A program made the position numbers and the translations under genes. The notes under the pieces were generated by a model. That model made no database searches, was not told the origin of the DNA, and saw only the letters and a list, made by a program, of their open reading frames with translations. Positions 55,167-64,000 of a DNA stretch of 64,000 nucleotides are shown in pieces (within the stretch, counting starts at the first letter, position 1; the number at the start of each line of letters is the position of its first letter). The DNA is from Closterium sp. NIES-65 (Eukaryota; Streptophyta; Zygnematophyceae; Desmidiales; Closteriaceae), in assembly GCA_948144175.1 (NCBI GenBank), contig CANXME010000213.1, forward strand, positions 2,504,501-2,568,500, read 5' to 3'.

Positions 55167-56147
55167 TCACCCACTATCACTTTTCCCTCCCCTCCCTTCC
55201 TTTCTACCATCGTTCCTCCTCGGCTCTTTTCCCCGTCCTCTCTCCACCTTGCTCTTTCCGCCCTGCTGTTTCCACCACAGCAGTTCAGGGGGTAGCAACC
55301 CCTCATCTCCACCCACTGCTGCTGCAGCAGCGTGTTTCGCCACCCACCCATGGTATATCAGACCGCGTGATCCAAGGCCTCCCACTATCCACACCGATGG
55401 GCCCGGTTGGGCAGCAGGAGCAGCAAGAGCAACACCGCCTCCCTCCACACCAGCAACACCACCGTCCTCCACGCCCTCTTCTCCTGCACATTCACTCCCT
55501 CCCAACGCACGACCCCTCCCCACCTCCTCCCCACCCCCATTCCTCCCCTTGCTCCCTCCACCCACTACCCCTAGCAGCACCCCTTCCACTCGTCCCGCCA
55601 CTGGCACACGGCCTAGGGATGAGCGAGGGGGCATAGCCCTTATGCCTGTCACGCTGCGCACGACTTCCCAGGAGGAAAGAGCTGGGAGAAGGGAGGTGAG
55701 GGAGGTGACAAGGGTGGCCGAGGCTGCAGCGATTTCATCGGGAGGGGGAGGTGGGAAGGGTGCGAAGGGGGAAGGTGATGGAGTGTTGGTGGTGGTGGTG
55801 GTGCTGGTGCTGGTGCTGGTGCTGTGGGGAAAAGAAGGATCGGATGTAAAAGGCACAGGGGGGAGCGGGAGGTTGTGGTTGGTGGCACCAACAGCAATGC
55901 GGTGAGGAGCGCGGGCAGACACCCATGTGGAGCCGAGGAGACTGGGAGCAGATGCTGGGAAGAGGGGAGGCGCGGAGGCAGGTGCGGGTGGAGAGAGTGT
56001 GGAGGAAGGAGAGGAGTGGGAGGAAGGAGGAGGGGAGAGGTGAAGGATGTGGCCTCGAGAGAGTGAGAAGGAGGAGAGATGAGATGCGACTTCTGGAAGA
56101 GCGAGTGCGTGGGCACCCATACACACAAACACAACGTCAAAGGGGAA

Positions 56148-56188
<41 letters not shown>

Positions 56189-59100
56189 AACTGCCACCAC
56201 TGCTGCTGCCGCTGTCACTACCACTGCTGCTGCTGCTGTCACTACCACTGCTGGTGCTGCTGCCAACAGTGCTGCTGCTGCCAACGGTGGTGGTGGCAGG
56301 CAGAGATGCGAGGGCGGCCAAGGAGGGCAGGGAGGCGAGCACTAGGCGAGCGTGGGTGCCCAGACTGCCGCCTGCTGCTGCCTCACTGGCGAAGCGCACA
56401 CATGCACCCCACAGGGACTGATAGCACAGTTGGGAGGGTGGGGGTGGGAGATGGGGTTGGGGATGGGAGTGGGGATAAGTGTGGGAGTGGGAGTGGGGTT
56501 GAAGGGGATAAGTGGGTGTGTGCTTGAGTGTGCAAAGGGGAGAGGGGGTATGAGTAACGGGGATGACTCATGTTGCACCAAATGTGTGGGTGGATGATGA
56601 CGGCTTCTCATACTTTTTTATAATTATAAAAAAACATGAGAATTGCAAATGTGTGGCTGGAGTGGATGATGATGATGATGACTGCTTCTGGTACGAGCAT
56701 TGCACGTCGCAACCAAGAGGCACATCAATACAAAAGGAGCCTCTGTACGAAAATCGCCTGTGAAAAGAGAGACTCTCCTTGAGACACCTAGGAAAAATAG
56801 GTCACCTTGAAACAGAATCAGGGTGGACTCAGGGCGGATAGACGATGAGGGCTTGAGTTGTCCGGAGGGGGGGGGAGGGGGGGGAGGCTAACAAGGGGCT
56901 AACAAGGGGCTAACAAGGGGCTTGACAAAGAGCAAACGAAAAGAAGAAACGCCAGAGAACGAGAGGTGCTTCTGAGCGAGGCTAGAGGGCGATGGCTGGC
57001 TGGTTCACCTTGAGATAGACTCGCGGGTGGATGGTGAGGGCTTCTGGCACGAGCATCGCACAGGAGGGGTGGGCGCTGGGGTGAGGGGAGGAGGTAAGTA
57101 GAGCGGGCTGCATGTGAGGAGGAAAGAGGGCGAGTGCGGAGGAAGCAGAGAGGCAGAGTGGTGAGATGGGAGAGGGAGAGGGGGAGGAAGGGAGGGAGGA
57201 CGGGGAGGAGGAGGTGGAGGAGGAGGTGGAGGAGGAGGAGGAGGAGGAGGAGGAGGAGGAGGAGGAGGAGGAGGAGGAGGAGGAGGAGGAGGAGGAGGAG
57301 GAGGAGGAGGAGGAGGAAAAGGAGGAGGAGGAGGAGGAGGGTAGTGGTGGAGCGGTATGAGGTGTAGGGTGAGGAGATGGGGACACTGTGTCATGCGCAC
57401 TGCTACTGCTCGCTACTCCCCCTGTTGCTCCTGCTGCTGTGGCACTGGCTGGTGTGGCTTCAGCTGCTGTGCTGCTCCCCTCTGCTGTCATGCCGATGGG
57501 GTGCTGTCCCTCCCATTCCACCATGGGACCTGCATACTGTACTCACACATGCCATGCCGTGCAAGCAATGCCATGCAATTCCATACCATGCCATGCCATG
57601 CCACAGCATGTCATTTGATACCACGCACATGGGATCGGATCGTGTAACGATTAGTAGAGTGTCGTGTCGTGACGCAGAAAGGCCCACGTGCTGTGAGCCA
57701 GTGAGCACGGCTCGTTGTGGTGGTCCCAGTAAAGACTGACTGCGCGCAATACATGGGGGCAGGACCAGCCAAGGACTCAGACACTCGGACACTCGGACAC
57801 TCAGACACTCGGACACTCAGCCATGTTGCATGGGTGCTGAGAGTTTGGAGAGCTCGGAGGGTTGGGCGCATTACGGGCATTGAGAGCAGAGTGAGTAATC
57901 TACCTGGAGAAAGTCTTGCGAGTGGCTTGGCTTTTCCGACTTTGGAGAAGTCTCAGAAGTGAGTTATGGGCATAGAGAGCACAGTGAGTAATCTACCTGG
58001 AGAAAGTCCTGTGAGTGGCTTGGCTTTTCCGGGAGCCTGAGCACCCCCCTGTGCTGTGGACCAGGGGCGCATGTGCATTGCCATGCCGCCACCATGCACC
58101 ACCGCCATGCCGCCACCATGCACCACCGCCATGCCGCCACCATGCACCACCGCCATGCCGCCACCATGCACCACCGCCATGCCGCCACCATGCACCACCG
58201 CCATGCCGCCACCATGCACCACCGCCATGCCGCCACCATGCACCACCGCCATGCCGCCACCATGCACCACCGCCATGCCGCCACCATGCACCACCGCCAT
58301 GCCGCCACCATGCACCACCGCCATGCGAGAGATAAGAGAGACACACAGAGACAGACAGACAGACGGATCGATTGATTGATTGTCTGAGAGACCGACAGAT
58401 GGACAAGGCGGACAGTCAGGGCACGGCACGGACAAAAAAATGACACGCAGTCAGGGCGATGCAGGGAGAGGGGAAGGCAGAAGAACATGCAGGCACCCTC
58501 TAGCTCTCTTCACACAGAATAGCCCCCATGGCCGACGCAACCCCCCACAGAATTCCCCTTTTGGGGTTCCCCCAAATTTTCCCCAATGGGCCTATTCCCA
58601 TGGGACTTTCCATCCCACATAAGATTTCCCATGCCAGCAGCCTTACCTGCGCAAGATAAGGGAGCGCCTGGGTCCTCCCTCGCCCTGCTCCTCCACCTCG
58701 TCTGCCTCCCACCCACCCCACTCTCTGCTTCCCTCCCCCTCTTCCCCCTCTCCCTCCCCCTCCCCCTCCTCCTCGCCCCTCCGCCTGAGCTCCCCCTCCG
58801 CCACTGCTAGTAGCTCTAGGGTGCACCGCCACCCCTCCTCGCCCCTCCACAGCAGCCGCCCTGCGGGGTTGGGGCGGGGGAGGGCGTGAGAAGATGGAAT
58901 GTGCACTGAGAACAGGGGTGTATGGACGGAGTATGGGGAATGGCAGTAGAGCAAAGAGCCTGAGCTCCCCCTCCACCACTGCTAGTAGCTCCAGGGTGCA
59001 CCGCCACCCCTCCTCGCCCCTCCAGTGCAGCCGCCCTAGAAGGGTGGAGAGAGGGGGAGGGGTTTGGGTGATATGATTTTTGCGTCCACTTAAAAAAAAA

Positions 59101-61762
59101 ACTCCTCGCCCCTCCACAGCAGCCGCCCTGGGAGGGGCGGAGAAGGGGAGGGGTGGGGGACGGGCGTGGAAAGGAAGGGAGTGGGGAAAGGGGGTGGGAG
59201 AAGGATGTGGGGGGAACGCAGGGATGTGAGGTATGGCGTTAGGAAGGACGAGCATGGGGCAGAAGTACCTTCACAGTACCATGGTTCCTGGCAGGTGACA
59301 CAAGCACTGGCATGGTATAGCATGCATACCAGTATTTAGAGGCGCCTAAATAGATAGAAACGTCTCGGCATAGCATGGGTGGCAGTGCTTCACGGTACCC
59401 TGGAACAGCATCAGTTGTGTGGCATGGCACGGCACATCACAGCACGGCACATCACAGCACGGCACATCACAGCACGGCACATCACAGCACGGCATGGCTC
59501 GGCACAGCACGGCACGTCACGGCACAGCACGGCACGTCACGGCACAGCACGGCACGTCACGGCACGGCACGGCACGGCACGGCACGGCACGGCACGGCAC
59601 GGCACGGCACGGCACGGCACGGCACGGCACGGCACGGCACGGCACGGCACGGCACGGCACAGCACGGCACGGCATGGCACGGGGCACGGCAACGCGACGT
59701 GCCTTTGGGAGAGAAGGGATGCAGCAGCCCCCCTGACACGCCTGAAGCACCTGCGCCAATGCCTGTGGCGTCCACCAGCGTCACCTGCACGGGCCTGCTG
59801 CTGCTCGTGTGCTGGTGGGCAGGCGGGCGGGCACACATAAAATAGGAGAGCACATGGAATGAGCATGCAGAGCACATGGAGTGAGCATGCAGAGCACATG
59901 GAGTGAGCATGTGAGCATCTCTTAGCATTCTCTTAAAGTACCCTCCACCTGTAGCGTCCACCAGTGTCACCTGCACGGGCCTGCTGCTGCTCGAGTGCTG
60001 GTGGGCGGGCATACAACATACGAAAGGAGTGTGCATGCAGATGCAGCAGAGTGTGCATAACAACAAGAGGGTGTGTGCATAACAACAAGAGGGTGTGTGC
60101 ATTTAGCAGTGTGCGTACAGAGCAGAGCACATGGGGCGGGCGGCCATTTCATAGAAATCTCGCATGGGCGTTACTTGGGTTGGGTGGGCGCACATGAGCT
60201 GTTGAGCCTGAAAAACGTTAGACCCTCTCAGATGCAAGCGGGCCAATGGTTGACACAGCTGGGCCCCTCCCACACATACGTATGCTATATGCGTAGGAGG
60301 CGTGGCATGACACTCCACATATGCTATATACATACGCAGCATGGTATGTCGCAAGCCACATGCTACAGCTGCCTGTCTCATGTTATACATATACCACAGC
60401 ATGCAACTATAGTATGCCATGCTTTTAAGGCGCCTGAAAAGTCGCCGCACATGCAGCGTATACAGCACGACATGCCATGCCACCACAAAATCACGTCCCT
60501 CCCTCCCCTCCCCTCCCCTCCTCTCCCCCCCCTCCCCCCCCCCCCCCTCCCCCTCTCCGCTTCCCATCCCTCCCCTCACCTCACCTCCCTCCCCCCACCT
60601 GCAGCACGTGCCATGCTGTCGCCACCCCTGCAAAGCCTGCTCCCACCACTGCCACTCGCAGGGGCGCTGCTGCCTGCATGCCCAAGCGGAGTGGTGCAGA
60701 GGGGTGGAGGAGGGTCATTGGGGATGACGGAGGGTGCAGATGGTGCGGAAGAATAGGGGGTAAGTGCACAGCAACACAAGGGAGTCAAGACAAGACAAGT
60801 CAAGAGATAGAAACCATTGTACAATGCGAGTGATGGCTGTGATGCGAGAGCAATTGCCATACCACACGAGTACCGTTTGAGCTGTGCGTGAGAGCAAAGC
60901 ACTCACCCACCCACCACCCACCCATTGAGGCGAAATCTTCTGAGAATGTTCACAAGCGAAGGCTAGACAGAAGGGAAGCACTACCATACCACCATGGAGA
61001 AGGAGTGATGAGAAAAGACGAGGAGCAGAGTGAGAAGCGGTGGAGAGGAGAAGCCAAGGGTACCTGCGACGAGTTCTCAGTATCTGCTGTCTCGGTAGAG
61101 GCAGCAGCGGATGGCCTGGTCTCACAGCCACCTTGTGCGCTCCTGCAGCTGATCTCTCGTTGGTTGCCTGGGGGACTGGTGGTTGTGGCTCTGAAGGAGT
61201 GATGGTCGGCACTAGTGGGGTTGGTGGAATTAGCAGAGACTTTCAAGACAGCAGCTGCTCTGCTGCTGCTGGCCGTCTTGAAAGTATGTTCTGAAGGATA
61301 CGCGGAGGGTGAATTCTGCCTTGTAGGCGCGCCATTCGCGGCGGCAGGTGCGGAACATTGTGAGAACTGAGGCACCTGGTTTGGTGCTCGGATCGCGTTC
61401 AGGAATCTGGGGATGTGAGGTCTCGCGACCCGCATGGCCTTGTTAGAAACAGGCATGGATCCGTTGGATCCGTTAAGAGATCTGGCGTTAGGCGATAGAA
61501 GCCAGTTTCGTTGAACTTTGAGTGGGCAACCATTTGCGAAGGCGTTTGTCGAGCAAAGAAGTGCATTCGTTGTGTTTGCGAAGGAAGGAATCCCGGCTTT
61601 GCATTTCCACGTGTCGAAAAGTGAGTGGCGCTTGAGGGTGGGAGAAACCAGGAGCCGCGGGGAGTGAGTACGAGGTGAAACGTCGCGAGGACTCAGAGTG
61701 GCCGGCAAGAGGGGACTGGAAGGGCGCGAGCGAACGAACACAACGGACGGGGTTGCCAGCAT
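55167..61762 (-). CDS. FAD-dependent oxidoreductase (DAO family), probably plastid-targeted
   Basis: Exons on the minus strand: 61762-61064 (233 codons, Ser/Arg/Ala/Pro-rich, transit-peptide-like), 60673-60599, 59784-59703, 58860-58647, one ending at 57009 whose start is unresolved, and 56417-55167. Phases agree at every resolved junction. Exon 2 has the dinucleotide fold motif VAVVGAGFAGVATAWH. Exon 3 has GIGAGASGVSGGLLHPFSP. Exon 4 starts GRLLWRGEEGW. Exon 5 ends MLVPEALTIHPRVYLK. Exon 6 starts SLWGACVRFASE, then FDVVFVCMGAHALALPE, WEVVRSVTGIRAMPP and WIVGGLGSRGLIYHG, the C-terminal FAD-binding block. The arrangement matches the plant FAD-dependent oxidoreductase family related to the oxidase domain of MnmC; the substrate is unknown. 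Poly-Ser and Pro tracts expand exons 5-6. The intron after exon 3 uses a GC donor (AAAG/GCACGT). Confidence 0.82.
56145..56290 (-). repeat. CAG/AGC-type repeat encoding Ser tract in oxidoreductase exon 6
   Basis: The plus strand shows CTG repeats (56149-56187) and mixed GCTGCTGCTG units. On the minus strand, in the gene frame, they read as runs of Ser with Gly and Asp, just before the FDVVFVCMGAH strand. Confidence 0.85.
57180..57350 (+). repeat. GAG/GGA microsatellite in oxidoreductase exon 5
   Basis: About 50 near-perfect GAG units. On the minus strand, in the gene frame, they give a Ser run followed by Ser/Pro. The run is open in all six frames. Confidence 0.88.
57780..57825 (+). repeat. 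10-bp tandem repeat ACTCGGACAC
   Basis: Four to five units in the oxidoreductase gene region upstream of exon 5 (minus-strand sense). Confidence 0.75.
57879..58030 (+). repeat. Direct duplication of about 65 bp
   Basis: The stretch GTGAGTAATCTACCTGGAGA with its flanks occurs at about 57890 and again at about 57982, with GAGTGGCTTGGCTTTTCCG following both times. Confidence 0.8.
58082..58326 (+). repeat. 24-bp minisatellite, about ten copies
   Basis: Unit GCCATGCCGCCACCATGCACCACC, essentially perfect. It lies between exons 4 and 5 of the oxidoreductase gene. Because 24 is a multiple of three, every frame stays open, but the peptide repeat (MAVVHGGG on the minus strand) is probably not translated. 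Confidence 0.9.
58955..59040 (-). pseudogene. Second copy of oxidoreductase exon 4
   Basis: Minus strand from 59040 reads GRLHWRGEEGWRCTLELLAVV, nearly the same as exon 4 (58860 onward), with an AG just before it. Leu-Trp has become His-Trp. It may be a spare or alternatively used exon, but it lacks the later part with the donor at 58646. Confidence 0.75.
59100..59135 (-). pseudogene. Third, truncated copy of oxidoreductase exon 4
   Basis: Minus strand reads GRLLWRGEE and then runs into a T tract (A run at 59092-59100 on the plus strand). An AG precedes the first codon. Confidence 0.75.
59426..59690 (+). repeat. GGCAC pentamer satellite
   Basis: Four units of about 15 bp (GGCACATCACAGCAC), then three of GGCACGTCACGGCACAGCAC, then about two dozen pure GGCAC units to 59660. 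It lies immediately downstream (gene sense) of oxidoreductase exon 3. Confidence 0.9.
59830..59915 (+). repeat. 24-bp repeat GCATGCAGAGCACATGGAGT
   Basis: About three units in the intron upstream of oxidoreductase exon 3. Confidence 0.75.
59942..60010 (-). pseudogene. Partial duplicate of oxidoreductase exon 3 and its acceptor
   Basis: The plus strand matches 59765-59830 almost base for base: it includes the acceptor and the codons for VTLVDAT, then diverges before the GIGAGASG motif. It cannot replace exon 3, because the FAD-contact loop is missing. Confidence 0.78.
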
Positions 61763-62654
61763 GGCGTGATATGAGCAGACGAGCAGCGAGCAGACGAGCA
61801 GACGAGCGAATTCGGTAGAACGACTATCGGTGCTGGTACAAGGTGTGCTTCAGATGGAGAGAAATGGCTGCGAACTTGACAAAACGGATATGGCTGACGG
61901 CTAATACGGACAGTCCCACAAATGCTGCTACTTGGAATCAGTGCAAGTGTTCAGTCTCCAGTTGCTCAGGGTGATTCGCAGCCAATCATCTTCCGTGATC
62001 CAAACCGACGATCCAGTTACAGTAACATGCGAACTAACCAGTCGACTTTTCGTCGAACAATAGCCCACGCAGAATTAATTTCGTGCACTCGCTGTGTAAC
62101 ATGATGTGATGTATCTTGGAGGGAGTTGGTCACGACTCACAACACGAAGGCCTTTTTGTCCATCCCCCCCCCTTTGGGCGGCACCCGTCCTCAGCTCCAT
62201 ATTTGTATACTGCTAGGCATCTGTGTTCAACTCTCTCCCACGTCTCACTCTCACTCACTCTCACTCTCTCTCCCTCTATTTCTCACATCGGCCCGCGACC
62301 TCGATCATTTCCATGCAGCGGTTCGTCTAACTTTCCACCGTCCGCGCTACAAATTTGCCATCGCATCCGCGTTATACGCGGAATAATCTCGAGATACGAG
62401 CGAATATTTCCGTGCCGGAGCGGTTTCGAATTCATGACCAGGCGGATTACCGAAGGTCGAAGCGTGGATCACAGGGGGTTTGCGAGCTTAGGAGTGTAGT
62501 GTAGCCGTGTCGCGCCATGCGTCACTCGCACCTCCTGTAGCCTTGCGTCGCACGAGTCCGAGACGGCCCATGAGTGATCGAGCTTATTTCGTGACGCTGT
62601 GGTCAGCCCAACCGGCGACGGATCACCAAGACAAAGAAACCCGTTTAAGGAGCT
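61763..62654. promoter_or_regulatory. Divergent intergenic region between oxidoreductase and 62655 genes
   Basis: The two first ATGs point away from each other and are 892 bp apart, so both promoters must lie here. CT-rich DNA at 62225-62285 and an ACGAGCAGACGAGC repeat at 61775-61805 are the only features I see. No TATA box is certain. Confidence 0.5.
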
Positions 62655-64000
62655 ATGGTTGACCGACGCAGTGGCAGTGGTGGCGGTGGTGCTGGTGGTG
62701 ACGGCAGCGCCTCTAGCGCCGCGGCTGGTGCAGCAATCACGCCAGGAGATGTCGGTTCGAGATCCCGGACTACCAGCGACGACGAACGGGGAGGTCGCAT
62801 GCTGCAGCCGCGCACGCAACTCGCTTTAGTCACAGGCGCTGCGGTACGGTCCATCCGAACTCGCGTTACTTTTTACAGAGGACGTGCCTGATCGGCCGAC
62901 CTGCCTCTCCTCGCAGTCACGCCTCGTTACCGTGACTGACTGTAAGGATGCCTTTTGTGCAATGCTGATCGCCTGTGCAGAGTTTATTTTGACTCGCCAC
63001 CACCTCTCAGATACGAAAACCCTCATCGCCGCACCCCTCTAAGTCTCACCCCTCGTAGGCTCCTTCTCCTAGACTCGTTCCTGGGAGAATTACCCCTAAA
63101 ACCACCTGAAGCTCTACCTCCCATACATGTTCACCGCCTTGCATCTCTAAGTATCTTCATACCAGCGCATGCTTCCTCACCTCATTCTGTTGTACGAGCC
63201 TCGTCTCGTCTCGTCCGTCCGCTTGCTTTGTGCCGTCTTGCCTCTGGGAATCCCCAAAAGTGTGATTCTTCACTCGTCCTGTCGCTCCTGTCTGCTCCCA
63301 TGCTACTCCGCCTGCCTCCTGCCGCGCCCTACCTTGCCCTGCCTGCCCTCCTCGCTCTCTCCATTCACGCCTAATCATCCCTCCTCCCTCGCCCACCCAC
63401 CCCTCTGCCTAACCGCGTGTGCAGATTGCGGCTGCGGTGCTGCTGCTGCGAGGACCACGCCCGTCTCTCAACGAGCGACTCAAGCAAGCCGCAGTAGGTC
63501 TTTCCAAGCGGCAAATATGGCGACTTCTCACTACTCTCTTTCTCACTACTCTCCTTCCCCGAGCGCAGTCATTCCTTTTCTCCTCCCACTCTCTGTCTTT
63601 CATCCCTAACTTCTCCCTCCCTCCCCCTCACTTTCTCCCTCTCCTTGTCCCCCTCCGTGTCGCTCACCACTCCCCTCCCCCTCGCCGCACCCTCGTCCTC
63701 CCAACTGAAGAGCGTGCAAGCACAGGCCAGGCAAGCTCAGAGCAGGTGGCAGCACCATGCAGCACAGCAGCAGGCAACAGGGAGGCACGCAGGAGGGGGA
63801 TATCAGCAGCAGCAGCAGCAGCAGCATGAGCAGCAAGAGGCTGTGCCAAGCTCTCATGCTTCCGATGCCATGCACAGCCATAGCAGCAGCAGCAGCGGCG
63901 GCGGCAGCAGCAGTAGCACTCCAGGTGGCGCCAGTGCTCCAGCTGAGGCAGTAGCAGGGAGCGCTAGAGTGAGGGGAGGAGCCAGTGTTGATCCACGGGT
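62655..64000 (+). CDS. 5' part of a gene for a possible membrane-anchored Gln/Ser-rich protein
   Basis: Proposed exons 62655-62843, 63425-63493 and 63711 to the window end, all in phase 0 with GT-AG borders (GCTGCG/GTACGG, GCCGCA/GTAGGT; acceptors CGTGTGCAG and CCAACTGAAG). The N-terminus is Gly/Ser/Ala-rich with acids (TSDDERGG). The exon 1-2 joint creates a hydrophobic stretch LALVTGAAIAAAVLLL, long enough for one membrane helix, followed by RGPRPSLNERLKQAA. Exon 3 is rich in Gln and Ser (CAG runs near 63806-63835). I do not recognise the family. No stop appears before base 64000, so the C-terminal part is outside the window. The single-pass topology is an inference from the hydrophobic run. 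Confidence 0.6.

Noticed and set aside
57134-57400. Poly-Glu, poly-Arg and poly-Pro proteins
   Set aside because: Produced by the GAG microsatellite in other frames; only the minus-strand Ser frame continues into the oxidoreductase motif.
58082-58326. CRISPR-like array of ten regular repeats
   Set aside because: The 24-bp units are contiguous with no spacers; it is a minisatellite in a eukaryotic gene.
59557-60102. Cys/Ala/Val-rich protein from the GGCAC satellite
   Set aside because: Pentamer repeat translation; only the 82-bp exon at 59784-59703 within this stretch has family motifs and correct phases.

Overview
The window looks like nuclear DNA of a green-lineage eukaryote, most likely a streptophyte. 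The evidence is spliced genes with GT-AG introns, a plant-type telomere motif (TTTAGGG) at 5484-5507, a plastid-type DnaJ zinc-finger gene, and GC-rich Ty1/copia elements. A charophyte alga such as a zygnematophyte is my inference; nothing in the window fixes the species.

Layout. Bases 1-47589 are almost entirely a nested stack of transposable elements. The oldest unit, copia A (+, 5' end before the window), runs to 30632 and is split by three insertions: a hAT DNA transposon (3125-13111, 8-bp target duplication GTCCCCGC) that itself carries copia B (-, about 5114-12456); copia C (+, 13529-21130, duplication GGAGG), with a 348-bp miniature LTR element (TRIM) in its leader; and copia D (-, 22927-30400, duplication GCTAG) inside A's 3' LTR. 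Only 31 bp further on lies copia F (+, 30664-47589). F is split by copia E (-, 30717-36451, duplication GCCCA) in its 5' LTR, by copia G (-, 39326-46160, duplication GCCCC) in its body, and by a solo LTR (47107-47539, duplication AGTAC) in its 3' LTR. B to G share a short LTR (125-133 bp), a tRNA-iMet-like primer site followed at once by a small hairpin, a long GC-rich tandem-repeat leader, and the copia order PR-INT-RT-RNase H. Most copies are broken. G is the exception: its two LTRs are identical and it has one uninterrupted polyprotein frame of about 1757 codons, but it lacks the capsid part of gag.

Bases 47590-64000 are host DNA with four gene models: a low-complexity protein of unknown function (+, 47888-51359, three exons that join in frame); a plastid-type protein with two CxxCxGxG motifs (+, 52875-54189, three exons); an FAD-dependent oxidoreductase of the DAO type (-, 61762-55167, at least six exons, introns full of satellites, two exons partly duplicated); and the 5' part of a gene for a possible single-pass membrane, Gln/Ser-rich protein (+, 62655 to window end). 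The last two diverge from a shared 0.9-kb interval. I see no operons, rRNA genes, functional tRNA genes or CRISPR arrays.
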